A stretch of 11,289 bases of DNA from Solirubrobacteraceae bacterium (GTDB taxonomy: Bacteria; Actinomycetota; Thermoleophilia; Solirubrobacterales; Solirubrobacteraceae): the NCBI GenBank assembly GCA_025455895.1, contig JALOLQ010000047.1:1-11289 (forward strand), written 5' to 3'. The first letter of the stretch is position 1. Every line of letters begins with the position of its first letter. Under the pieces are notes generated by a model that saw only the letters and a list, made by a program, of their open reading frames with translations, was not told the origin of the DNA and ran no database searches. The position numbers and the translations under genes are program-made. Shown here in pieces: positions 1-5,634 of the stretch.

Positions 1-11
1 GGCTCTTCCGG

Positions 12-46
12 GGGACGGCTGACCGCTCCCCCTCCAGAGCCGTCCC
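12..46. repeat. 9-bp perfect inverted repeat, possible terminator
   Basis: GGGACGGCT at 12-20 is the exact reverse complement of AGCCGTCCC at 38-46, with a 17-base loop. A shorter alternative pairs 1-6 with 36-41. There is no U-tract after it. It could terminate a gene entering from the left edge, but chance pairing in GC-rich DNA is possible. Confidence 0.3.
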
Positions 47-374
47 GCCCACCGTCGCTCGCCGTGGCGCTCCCGGCGCGGGACCTCCGCGTCGCCGTCC
101 GGTGGGTCGCTCCGGTCGTCGCTGACGGGGCCCGCCACCTCGGTCGCGTGGCCGCGAGCGATGACCGGCAGCCGTGCGGCGGGTGTCACCGAGGGCGACA
201 CCGCAGGGAGGCGGCGGTTCAGCCGGGTGCCGCGCCCGTGGCCCCTCCGGGGGTCATCCCGCCGGCACTCCTGAGCCGGCTGAGGCCGGCTTGATGGTTC
301 CCGGGCCGCGGCGAGCGCCGACGCGCGGAGCGCCCACGGACGTGGCGAACGTCGATCGGCGGCGCGGCTTCGAC

Positions 375-392
375 GGCGGGCCGCTGCCCGCC
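375..392 (-). terminator. Candidate U-less terminator hairpin after the HNH gene
   Basis: GGCGGGC at 375-381 pairs perfectly with GCCCGCC at 386-392 around a 4-base loop. It lies about 48 bases past the stop codon of the minus-strand HNH gene. There is no U-tract, as is common for proposed actinobacterial terminators. A second hairpin at 274-291 lies further downstream. The assignment rests on position and stem only. Confidence 0.3.
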
Positions 393-440
393 AGACCACG
401 AGCGACCGCGCCCACCGGCGACGAGAACCCAAAGACAGGC

Positions 441-1022
441 TCAGGCGGCCTCGGCTGGAAGCCAGGGCTTCCAGGCGGCCGGGATCCGCGGCGTGGCGAC
501 GGCGATGAAGACGTGGGCGTGCGGGGGTCGCGGGGCCTTGCGCGGGTGCATGTTCGCCTGGGCGGGGAGTCGGTCGCCCTTGCGGCGGTTGCACGGGGCG
601 CACGACGCGACGATGTTGTCCCAGGTGGAACCGCCGCCCTTCGACCGCGGGATCACGTGGTCGACGGTGAGGCTCGAGCGGCTCCCGCAGTACTGGCACG
701 ACCAGCCGTCGCGCGCGAACACGGCGCGCCGCGTGATCTTGCGGCGCTGCGCGTCGCGCGGGACGTTCACGTAGCTCACGAGCCGGATCACGACCGGGCG
801 CGGGAGCTGCGAGTGCTCGGAGCGCAGCTCCCAGGCGGCGCGCTCGACGAGCTCGGCCTTCTCCTTGAGCAGCAGGACCGCGGCGCGGCGCACCGTGCAG
901 ACGTTCACCGGCTCGTAGGTCGCGTTCAGCACGAGCACCCGGCCGGCATCACGTCCGCGCCGCCGGTGCTCGGGAACCGGCGCGGACTCGGCAGGAGGGA
1001 GTGGGGTGCGGCCCGTGCCCAT
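441..1022 (-). CDS. HNH endonuclease-fold protein
   Basis: A 193-residue protein with an HNH domain in its second half. Visible are the zinc-type cysteine pairs CQYC (C109, C112) and CAPC (C141, C144), the VDHVIPRSKGG core with D121-H122, and the later Asn residues N136 (TWDNIVA) and N145 (CNRRKGD). The N-terminal half carries the LVLNATYEPVNV and RRAAVLLLKEKAE segments usual in the free-standing HNH proteins of actinobacteria and cyanobacteria. The fold implies metal-dependent DNA cleavage or nicking; the biological role of this subfamily is not established. The ATG at 1022 is chosen as the first Met before the conserved block; a GTG just before LVLN is an alternative. No clear Shine-Dalgarno is seen, but TATGCT at 1042-1037 could drive a near-leaderless transcript. 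It lies 65 bases after pheA and is not next to any recognisable defence or mobile gene. Confidence 0.88.
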   Translation of the reverse strand: MGTGRTPLPPAESAPVPEHRRRGRDAGRVLVLNATYEPVNVCTVRRAAVLLLKEKAELVERAAWELRSEHSQLPRPVVIRLVSYVNVPRDAQRRKITRRAVFARDGWSCQYCGSRSSLTVDHVIPRSKGGGSTWDNIVASCAPCNRRKGDRLPAQANMHPRKAPRPPHAHVFIAVATPRIPAAWKPWLPAEAA

Positions 1023-1036
1023 CGCGCTCGCGCCGA

Positions 1037-1042
1037 AGCATA
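1037..1042 (-). promoter_or_regulatory. Possible -10 element before the HNH gene
   Basis: On the minus strand TATGCT fits the actinobacterial TANNNT -10 pattern and sits 14 bases before the ATG at 1022, which would give a very short leader. No convincing -35 (TTGACA-like) is visible. Weak evidence. Confidence 0.25.
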
Positions 1043-1077
1043 GAGCGGCGCGGCGACGGCGGCGGGGACCGGGCGCC

Positions 1078-1098
1078 CCGGCGCGCGCTACGCGCCGG
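1078..1098 (-). terminator. Hairpin enclosing the pheA stop codon
   Basis: CCGGCGCG at 1078-1085 pairs perfectly with CGCGCCGG at 1091-1098. The 5-base loop 1086-1090 contains the pheA stop codon (TAG on the minus strand, 1090-1088). The 8-bp all-GC stem is very stable but has no U-tract. It may attenuate transcription between pheA and the HNH gene or protect the 3' end. Confidence 0.35.
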
Positions 1099-1951
1099 CG
1101 CGCGGGTAGGTCCCGAGCACGCGCACCTCGGCGCTCAGCCCGGCGAGCGCGGCGGTCGCCTCGGCGGCCGGCCCGGGGACGTCGGCGCGGCCCTCGAGAT
1201 CGAGCAGGAAGAGGTAGTGGCCGAGCCGCAGCTTCGCCGGCCGCGACTCGATCCGGGTGAGGTTCACGCCGCGCTCGGCGAACGCCGCCAGACAGCGCAC
1301 GAGCCAGCCGGGCTCGCCGTCGCCGTCGCCCGAGAAGACGACCGTGCTCTTCCAGGCCGGCGCCGACGGGGGCGGCGCGGTCCCCTCGGGCGCGAGCCAG
1401 AAGAACCGGGTCGCGTTCTCCTGCTCGGCGCCGACGCCGTCGGCGAGGACCACCGCGCCGTAGAGGTCGGCGGCGAGCGCCGTGCCGAGCGCCGCCCGGG
1501 CGGGGTCGCCGTCCGGGCCGGCCACGTCGCGCACCGCGTCCGCGGTCGACGAGGCCGGGCGGACCTCGGCGAGCGGCACGTGCTCGCGCAGCCATGCGGC
1601 GCACTGTCCGAGCGGCTGCGGGTGCGAGAGCACGACGCGCACGTCCGGCAGGGTCGTCCCCGGCCGGGCCGCGAGCACGTAGCGCACGGGCACCACGCTC
1701 TCGCCGATGACGCGCACGCCGGGCGCGTCGTGGACGAGCGCGTCGATCGTCTCGCTGACCTGACCCTCGAGCAGGTTCTCGACCGGGACCACGGCGCGCT
1801 CGGCCGCCCCCTCGGCGACGGCCATCACCGTGGCATGGACCGTCGGGCACGGCAGCGGCTCGGCACCGGCCCCGGCGAACCGCTCGGAGCCGTCGCGCAG
1901 CGCCTGCTCGCTGAACGTGCCCGCCGGACCGAGGTAGGCGACGCGCATCAT
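1088..1951 (-). CDS. pheA: Prephenate dehydratase with ACT domain
   Basis: A 287-residue monofunctional prephenate dehydratase, a usual length for the family. It converts prephenate to phenylpyruvate, water and CO2 in phenylalanine biosynthesis, in the cytoplasm. Residues 3-17 are the family N-terminal signature (VAYLGPAGTFSEQAL). VVPVEN (54-59) lines the active site, and T181-R182-F183 is the TRF motif whose Thr is essential in the E. coli enzyme. The ACT domain begins near residue 202 and carries the phenylalanine-binding ESRP motif at 235-238, so feedback inhibition by Phe is expected. No chorismate mutase domain is fused. The usual Ser after PVEN is Leu here (ENLLEGQV). Its ATG (1951) overlaps the stop of the DUF4446-type gene in an ATGA arrangement, implying translational coupling; a second Met follows at once. 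Confidence 0.95.
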   Translation of the reverse strand: MMRVAYLGPAGTFSEQALRDGSERFAGAGAEPLPCPTVHATVMAVAEGAAERAVVPVENLLEGQVSETIDALVHDAPGVRVIGESVVPVRYVLAARPGTTLPDVRVVLSHPQPLGQCAAWLREHVPLAEVRPASSTADAVRDVAGPDGDPARAALGTALAADLYGAVVLADGVGAEQENATRFFWLAPEGTAPPPSAPAWKSTVVFSGDGDGEPGWLVRCLAAFAERGVNLTRIESRPAKLRLGHYLFLLDLEGRADVPGPAAEATAALAGLSAEVRVLGTYPRAGA

Positions 1952-2469
1952 GCGGCCGGCTCGCGCTCGTCCGGGACCTCGCCGGCCAGCGCGGCGCGCA
2001 CGGCCTCCTGCTCCTCGGGGGACAGCGGCACGGCGCCCTCGCCCTCGCGGACCTGCTTGACGTAGAGGCGCGCCTGGTCGCGGTGGTGGATCGACGAGAC
2101 GACGATCCCCGACCGGTGCGCGTCGAGCAGCGCGATCGAGGTGGACTGGCGGCCGGACATCTCGTTGTAGGCGTCGTAGCGGACGACGGCGCGGTGGGCC
2201 AGCGCCGCGTCGAGCCGGCGCTCGGCCGTCTCCAGCCGGCCGTCCTGGCGCGTGGCGACGTCGATCACCCAGCCGTGCAGCGCCTCGAACTGGCGCTGGA
2301 GGTCCGCGGCGTGCGCGACGAGGTCCTGCTCGCCGTCGCCGAGCACCGCGCGCTGGTCGGCGCGCAGGCGCGAGACGCGCCGCCAGAGGACGGCGGCGAG
2401 CGCGAGCGCCAGCAGCGCCGCGGCGGCGGCGGCGAGCGCGACGATGCCCCCGGTGCTGCTGAGGTCCAC
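1948..2469 (-). CDS. DUF4446-type membrane-anchored protein
   Basis: A 173-residue protein with an N-terminal membrane helix (about residues 9-28), then a basic stretch, a probable coiled-coil region (about 35-92) and a conserved C-terminal part. The latter contains RYDAYNEMSG (97-106), SIALLD (111-116), SIHHRDQARLYVK (126-138) and LSPEEQEAV (149-157), which I recognise as the DUF4446 family of Gram-positive bacteria. Its molecular function is unknown; the layout suggests a single-pass protein with a cytoplasmic domain. It starts with GTG at 2469. An in-frame TAG lies a few codons upstream, so the start cannot be much earlier. It ends by a 4-base ATGA overlap with pheA, so the two are probably translated together. 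Confidence 0.8.
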   Translation of the reverse strand: MDLSSTGGIVALAAAAAALLALALAAVLWRRVSRLRADQRAVLGDGEQDLVAHAADLQRQFEALHGWVIDVATRQDGRLETAERRLDAALAHRAVVRYDAYNEMSGRQSTSIALLDAHRSGIVVSSIHHRDQARLYVKQVREGEGAVPLSPEEQEAVRAALAGEVPDEREPAA

Positions 2470-2478
2470 GACCGGGCC

Positions 2479-2484
2479 AGCCTA
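2479..2484 (-). promoter_or_regulatory. Possible -10 element before the DUF4446-type gene
   Basis: TAGGCT on the minus strand fits TANNNT and lies 9 bases before the GTG start at 2469, compatible with a leaderless or nearly leaderless transcript. There is no Shine-Dalgarno before this start, which agrees with a leaderless message. No properly spaced -35 is seen. Confidence 0.28.
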
Positions 2485-2495
2485 GAGAACCCGCA

Positions 2496-2518
2496 CGCCG
2501 GGCCTCGGTCAGCCGGCG
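2496..2518 (-). terminator. Hairpin enclosing the stop codon of the CARDB-like gene
   Basis: CGCCGG at 2496-2501 pairs perfectly with CCGGCG at 2513-2518. The 11-base loop holds the minus-strand TGA stop (2511-2509). The stem is only 6 bp and has no U-tract, so this is a weak terminator call. It lies in the 39-base gap before the DUF4446-type gene. Confidence 0.25.
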
Positions 2519-3674
2519 AAGATGACCGTGTAGGTCGCCTCGTTGTTGTCGGTGTTCTTCTCGCCGCCGACCGGCTGGATCTTCACCAGCAGCGTGCCGA
2601 CGCTCGTCGCGGGCGGCACCTTCGGGAGCGGGATCGTGACCGACGTCTCCTCGCCGGGCTGCGTGCGGTTGACCGTCTTCTTCGCCGTCACGGGCTGTTG
2701 GCCCGGCGCGGTGAGGCGCACGTCCACGACGACGTTCTGCTGCGCGTTGTCGCCCTGGTTGGCGAACTTCACGACCACCGGCACCGGCGCCTTGCCGGTC
2801 ACGCGGTTCGACGCACCGTCGGGCTGCAGGTCCGTCCCGTTGATCGAGGTGGAGACGAGGCCGTGCCCGCAGGCCGTGCCCTCCGGGCAGGTGCCGCGCA
2901 GGTGCCGCTCGCGCCGCCGCCGCCCGTGCCGGTCCCGGCCGTCCCGCCGATCGCCTTGGCGACCGTGTCGGGCGCGAGCCACGTGTAGCCGGGCAGCGAG
3001 ACGCTGGCCGGGATCGTCTGGCCGTCGACCCCGCTCTCGTCGAGCGCCTGGAGCATCAGCGGCGCCGCGCGCTGCGAGTAGACGACGTCGGAGGCGAGGA
3101 ACTTCTGCATCTCGCCGGCGATCTCGTTCGTCGCGGTCTCGGCCTGCTGGCCGCGGCCCTGCGCCGCAGGCAGCTTCTCGGCGATCTCGGTGAGCGCCTC
3201 GGCGCGCAGGTTCAGGACCAGCTCGAGGTTCTGCTGGGCCGAGCCCATGTCGCCGGGGACATCGAGCTCCTTGGCCCGCTTGGCGTCCTCGTCGGCGGTG
3301 AGGCGGACCTGGTTGACCTGCACCTGGAGGTCGCGCCCGCTGGCGTTCCCGCCGCTGAGCAGCTCGAAGAACGGCTTCGTCACCTGGCTGTTGGAGTCCT
3401 CGACGATCGAGCTCGCGTCGCGCACGTAGTCCTTCAGCGCGCGCTCCTGGCGGCTGTTGACGCAACCGCGCACGCCGAGCACGAGCAGCAGCAGCACGAG
3501 CAGCCCGACGCCGAGCGCGATCGCCTGGCGGGTGCGCGCCGTCTGGCGGTCCGGCGGCGGGCCGCCGCCGGCGGTCTGCGTGGCCGCCGGGCCGGACGGC
3601 CGGCGCGGCTGGGCGGGACGCCGCGGCGCGCGGGTCACGCGCGTCGGCTCGTCGTCGTCGTCGAAGAAGGACAT
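2509..3674 (-). pseudogene. One-TM protein with C-terminal CARDB-like domain, frameshifted
   Basis: As read, translation from ATG 3674 (GGTGA 8 bases upstream) gives 291 residues ending at 2799. Residues 1-50 are cytoplasmic and charged, starting with an acidic DDDDE run. Residues 51-68 form a membrane helix. About 75-215 are mostly helical and extracytoplasmic, and 243-256 form a Gly/Thr linker. After residue 259 the frame becomes Arg/Pro-rich shadow sequence. A second frame, open to 2509, continues the protein: 125 residues with PEGTACG, then a beta-rich domain (VPVVVKFANQGDNAQQ through TDNNEATYTVIF) typical of CARDB/APHP-like adhesion folds. The frames join exactly if one copy of the 11-bp tandem repeat at 2887-2908 is removed, giving 384 residues. 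I therefore read this as one gene broken by a recent duplication or by an assembly error. The function is unknown; a surface protein is likely. Confidence 0.75.
2887..2908. repeat. Exact 11-bp tandem duplication causing a frameshift
   Basis: The unit GCAGGTGCCGC occurs twice back to back (2887-2897 and 2898-2908). Eleven is not a multiple of three, so the second copy shifts the minus-strand reading frame at the junction of the Gly-rich linker and the CARDB-like domain. Deleting one copy restores a continuous frame reading ASGTC then PEGTACG. Confidence 0.93.
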
Positions 3675-3724
3675 GGTCAGGCTCACCCGCAGTGGGGCTC
3701 AGCCGCGCAGTATGACCGTCCGGC

Positions 3725-3736
3725 GCGGTGCACCGC
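3725..3736. promoter_or_regulatory. 12-bp palindrome in the divergent intergenic region
   Basis: GCGGTGCACCGC is its own reverse complement. It lies between the start of the minus-strand CARDB-like gene (3674) and the plus-strand kinase (3816), where an operator serving both directions could sit. No regulator family is suggested by the motif. Chance occurrence in GC-rich DNA remains possible. Confidence 0.3.
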
Positions 3737-3766
3737 CATCCTGCAAGTTTGCCGTCAGCGGCGGTT

Positions 3767-3788
3767 GTCCTGCCCGGCGCGGCAGGAC
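3767..3788 (+). promoter_or_regulatory. Perfect 8-bp inverted repeat upstream of the kinase
   Basis: GTCCTGCC at 3767-3774 pairs with GGCAGGAC at 3781-3788 around a 6-base CGGCGC spacer. It ends about 27 bases before the preferred kinase start. It could be an operator or an mRNA leader hairpin that limits ribosome access. It argues against the in-frame TTG at 3765 being the real start, since that codon directly abuts the repeat. Confidence 0.35.
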
Positions 3789-3815
3789 GCAGGGTCGCGG
3801 GGGCGAAGCGGGGAG

Positions 3816-5549
3816 GTGGTGCAGACCGCCGACCCGACGCTCGCCACCACCGTCCCGGGCCACGGCGCCGGGCCGGTCGTGCTCGGTCGCTACCGGCTCG
3901 TGCGACGCCTGGGAGCCGGGGCGTTCGGCGTCGTCTGGCTCGCCCACGACGAGCGGCTGGACCGCGCCGTGGCGGTCAAGCGGATCGCGCTGCACGACGC
4001 GCAGATCGCCGCGCGCGCCGAGCGCGAGGCGCTCGCCGCGGCGCGTCTGGCGCATCCGGGGATCGTCGCGCTGCACGAGGCCGGACGCGACGCGGAGGCC
4101 GTGTACCTCGTCTCCGAGCTCGTGCGCGGGCACACGCTCGCCGAGCTGATCGAGGCGGGGGCGCTCTCCGACCGCGACGTGCTGCGGATCGGCGCGGCGC
4201 TCTGCGACGCGCTCGAGCACGCGCACGGCCGCGGGGTCGTGCACCGCGACGTGAAGCCGGCGAACGTCATCGTCCCGGACGCGCCGCACGGCGAGGCGGG
4301 GATCGCGAAGCTCACCGACTTCGGGGTCGCGGCGCTGGCCGGCGACGGCGGGCTCACGCGGACCGGCGACGTCGTCGGCACGCTCGCCTACATGGCGCCC
4401 GAGCAGGCCGAGGGCCGCCCGGCCGGTGGCGCCGCCGACCTCTACGCGCTGGCCCTCGTCCTCTACGAGGCGCTCAGCGGCGTGAACCCCGTCCGCGCGC
4501 CCGGCGCGGCGGCGACCGCCCGCCGCGTCGGGACCCGTCTGCCGCCGCTGGCGCGGATGCGGCGCGACCTGCCGCGCGCGGTCTGCGCGGCGATCGATCG
4601 CGCGGTCCTCCCCGACCCCGAGGCGCGCGGGACCCCCGCCGACCTGCGCGACGCGCTCGATGCCGTGCTCGACGTCGCCGACCGCACCGTCGGCCCGGTC
4701 GCGCCGTCCGTGCTCGAGGACGCGGGCACGCTGCCGGCGGCCCCGGTCGCGCCCCCCTCGGCGGTTCCCGGCCGTCTCGCCGCCGCCGCGCTCACCGGCG
4801 CGCTGACCGCGCTCGCCACGGCGCTGCTGCCCGCCGGCGCGGCGCCCGAACCCGGCGCGGCGCTCATCGCGGCGGCGGCGCTCGCCGGCCTCACGCTGCT
4901 CGCGCCGCGGCTCGGCTGGCCGGTCGCGGTGGCCGGCCTGGGCGCGTGGCTCGCCGTGCACGACCTGGGCGGCGTCGCCCTGCTGCTCGTCCTCGCGGCC
5001 GCCCCGGTGCCGCTGCTGCTCCCCCGCGCCGGGGTGCTCTGGCCGCTGCCGGCGCTCGCCCCGCTGCTCGCCGTGCCGGGCCTGGCGACGGCCTGGCCGG
5101 CCCTCGCGGGGCAGCCCCACGGCGCCTGGCGGCGCGGGGCGCTCGGGGCGCTCGGGCTCTGGTGGGTGCTGCTCGCCGAGCCGCTCGCCGACCGCGCGCT
5201 GCTGCTGGGCGCGCCGGCGCCGCGCGCTCCCCGTGCGGCCTGGGAGGGCTCGGTCGACACCGCCTGGGCGGACGTCGTCCTCCCGCTGCTGTCCTCCGGC
5301 GCCCCGGCGCTCGCGCTCGTCTGGGGTCTCGCGGCGTGGGGCCTGCCGCTGCTCGTCCACGGCGTCCGCGCCGGCGCGGACCTGCTCGCCGCGGGCGCCT
5401 GGGCGGCCGGCCTGGCGGCGGCGACGGGTGCCGTGGCGGCGTCCGTCACCGGGTTGACGGCGGCCGCGGCGCCGACCGGCCTCGTCGCGGGGGCGCTCGC
5501 CGGCGCGGCGCTGGCCCTGATCGCGGCCGCCGTGAGGCGCCGCGGCTGA
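3816..5549 (+). CDS. Ser/Thr protein kinase fused to a polytopic membrane domain
   Basis: About 577 residues. The N-terminal Hanks-type kinase domain is complete: Gly loop LGAGAFGVV (32-40), Lys in AVK (K55), HRDVKPAN with H143-R144-D145, K147 and N150, DFG 168-170, and APE 194-196 after an activation loop bearing Thr residues near 181, 183 and 188. The kinase ends near 285. After a Pro/Ala-rich linker, residues about 320-573 are almost entirely hydrophobic and form roughly eight membrane segments, ending RRRRG. There are no PASTA repeats and no obvious extracellular sensor domain. Autophosphorylation and phosphorylation of Thr/Ser in partner proteins are expected. The start is uncertain: GTG 3816 or 3819 follow a GGGGAGG run too closely for ideal spacing, and a TTG at 3765 is in frame. 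It lies 85 bases before fhaA on the same strand and may share its regulation. Confidence 0.9.
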   Translation: MVQTADPTLATTVPGHGAGPVVLGRYRLVRRLGAGAFGVVWLAHDERLDRAVAVKRIALHDAQIAARAEREALAAARLAHPGIVALHEAGRDAEAVYLVSELVRGHTLAELIEAGALSDRDVLRIGAALCDALEHAHGRGVVHRDVKPANVIVPDAPHGEAGIAKLTDFGVAALAGDGGLTRTGDVVGTLAYMAPEQAEGRPAGGAADLYALALVLYEALSGVNPVRAPGAAATARRVGTRLPPLARMRRDLPRAVCAAIDRAVLPDPEARGTPADLRDALDAVLDVADRTVGPVAPSVLEDAGTLPAAPVAPPSAVPGRLAAAALTGALTALATALLPAGAAPEPGAALIAAAALAGLTLLAPRLGWPVAVAGLGAWLAVHDLGGVALLLVLAAAPVPLLLPRAGVLWPLPALAPLLAVPGLATAWPALAGQPHGAWRRGALGALGLWWVLLAEPLADRALLLGAPAPRAPRAAWEGSVDTAWADVVLPLLSSGAPALALVWGLAAWGLPLLVHGVRAGADLLAAGAWAAGLAAATGAVAASVTGLTAAAAPTGLVAGALAGAALALIAAAVRRRG

Positions 5550-5555
5550 GCCGCG
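5541..5555 (+). terminator. Hairpin with the kinase stop codon as its loop
   Basis: CGCGGC at 5541-5546 pairs perfectly with GCCGCG at 5550-5555, and the 3-base loop is exactly the TGA stop codon of the kinase (5547-5549). The stem is 6 bp, GC only, with no U-tract. It may be a weak U-less terminator or processing site before the fhaA operon. Confidence 0.28.
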
Positions 5556-5582
5556 CCCGGCCCGTGGCGCTCCGGCGGCGCG

Positions 5583-5588
5583 TAGCAT
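5583..5588 (+). promoter_or_regulatory. Possible -10 element for the fhaA operon
   Basis: TAGCAT fits TANNNT and is the only AT-rich hexamer in the 85-base gap between the kinase and fhaA. Transcription from it would give a leader of about 40 bases before the ATG at 5635. No clear -35 box is visible upstream. Confidence 0.28.
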
Positions 5589-5634
5589 GGACGGCCGTTC
5601 CCGGCCCGGAATCCCCGACGCCGGGCGCGAGACC

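Larger units (their letters stand above)
1..440. other. Non-coding or unassigned GC-rich region
   Basis: I find no gene I can support here. One plus-strand frame is open from base 1 to a stop at 292-294, but its third codon positions are clearly less GC-biased than in the real genes of this window, and its conceptual product (rich in Arg, Pro and Ala) matches nothing I recognise. Several inverted repeats are visible: 12-20 with 38-46 (9 bp, 17-base loop), 179-187 with 197-204 (8 bp with one bulged G), 274-280 with 285-291 (7 bp, TGAG loop) and 375-381 with 386-392 (7 bp, CGCT loop). I looked for landmarks of RNase P RNA, tmRNA, SRP RNA, tRNA and common riboswitches and saw none. It may hold terminators for a gene left of the window and for the HNH gene, or be an intergenic spacer. 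Confidence 0.5.

Noticed and set aside
1..294. Plus-strand frame open from base 1 to the stop at 292-294, possibly the end of a gene entering from the left
   Set aside because: The third-position bias is weak compared with the genuine genes and the product has no recognisable motif. It cannot be excluded, but I would not annotate it.
1..440. Known structured RNA (RNase P, tmRNA, SRP RNA, riboswitch, tRNA)
   Set aside because: Conserved landmark sequences of these RNAs were not found on either strand by eye.
441..1022. HNH protein as part of a defence, intein or homing system
   Set aside because: No methyltransferase, Cas, intein or intron features are nearby. The family is a common chromosomal gene in high-GC bacteria, and its neighbours are metabolic.
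174..1043. Plus-strand frame of about 289 codons antisense to the HNH gene
   Set aside because: The minus strand carries an intact HNH domain across the overlap. The plus-strand product is low-complexity and matches nothing.
2509..3465. Separate minus-strand gene of about 318 codons overlapping the CARDB-like protein
   Set aside because: Its first two-thirds are Arg-rich shadow sequence of the real frame. Only the last 125 codons look like protein, and these continue the upstream gene once the 11-bp duplication is accounted for.
3765..3815. TTG at 3765 as the kinase start
   Set aside because: It directly abuts an inverted repeat, has no Shine-Dalgarno, and adds 17 residues unlike kinase N-termini. 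GTG 3816 or 3819 is preferred, though not proven.
5587..5634. ATG at 5587 as the fhaA start
   Set aside because: The extra 16 residues do not resemble the FhaA N-terminus, which begins clearly at the ATG at 5635; the upstream ATG overlaps a likely -10 element.
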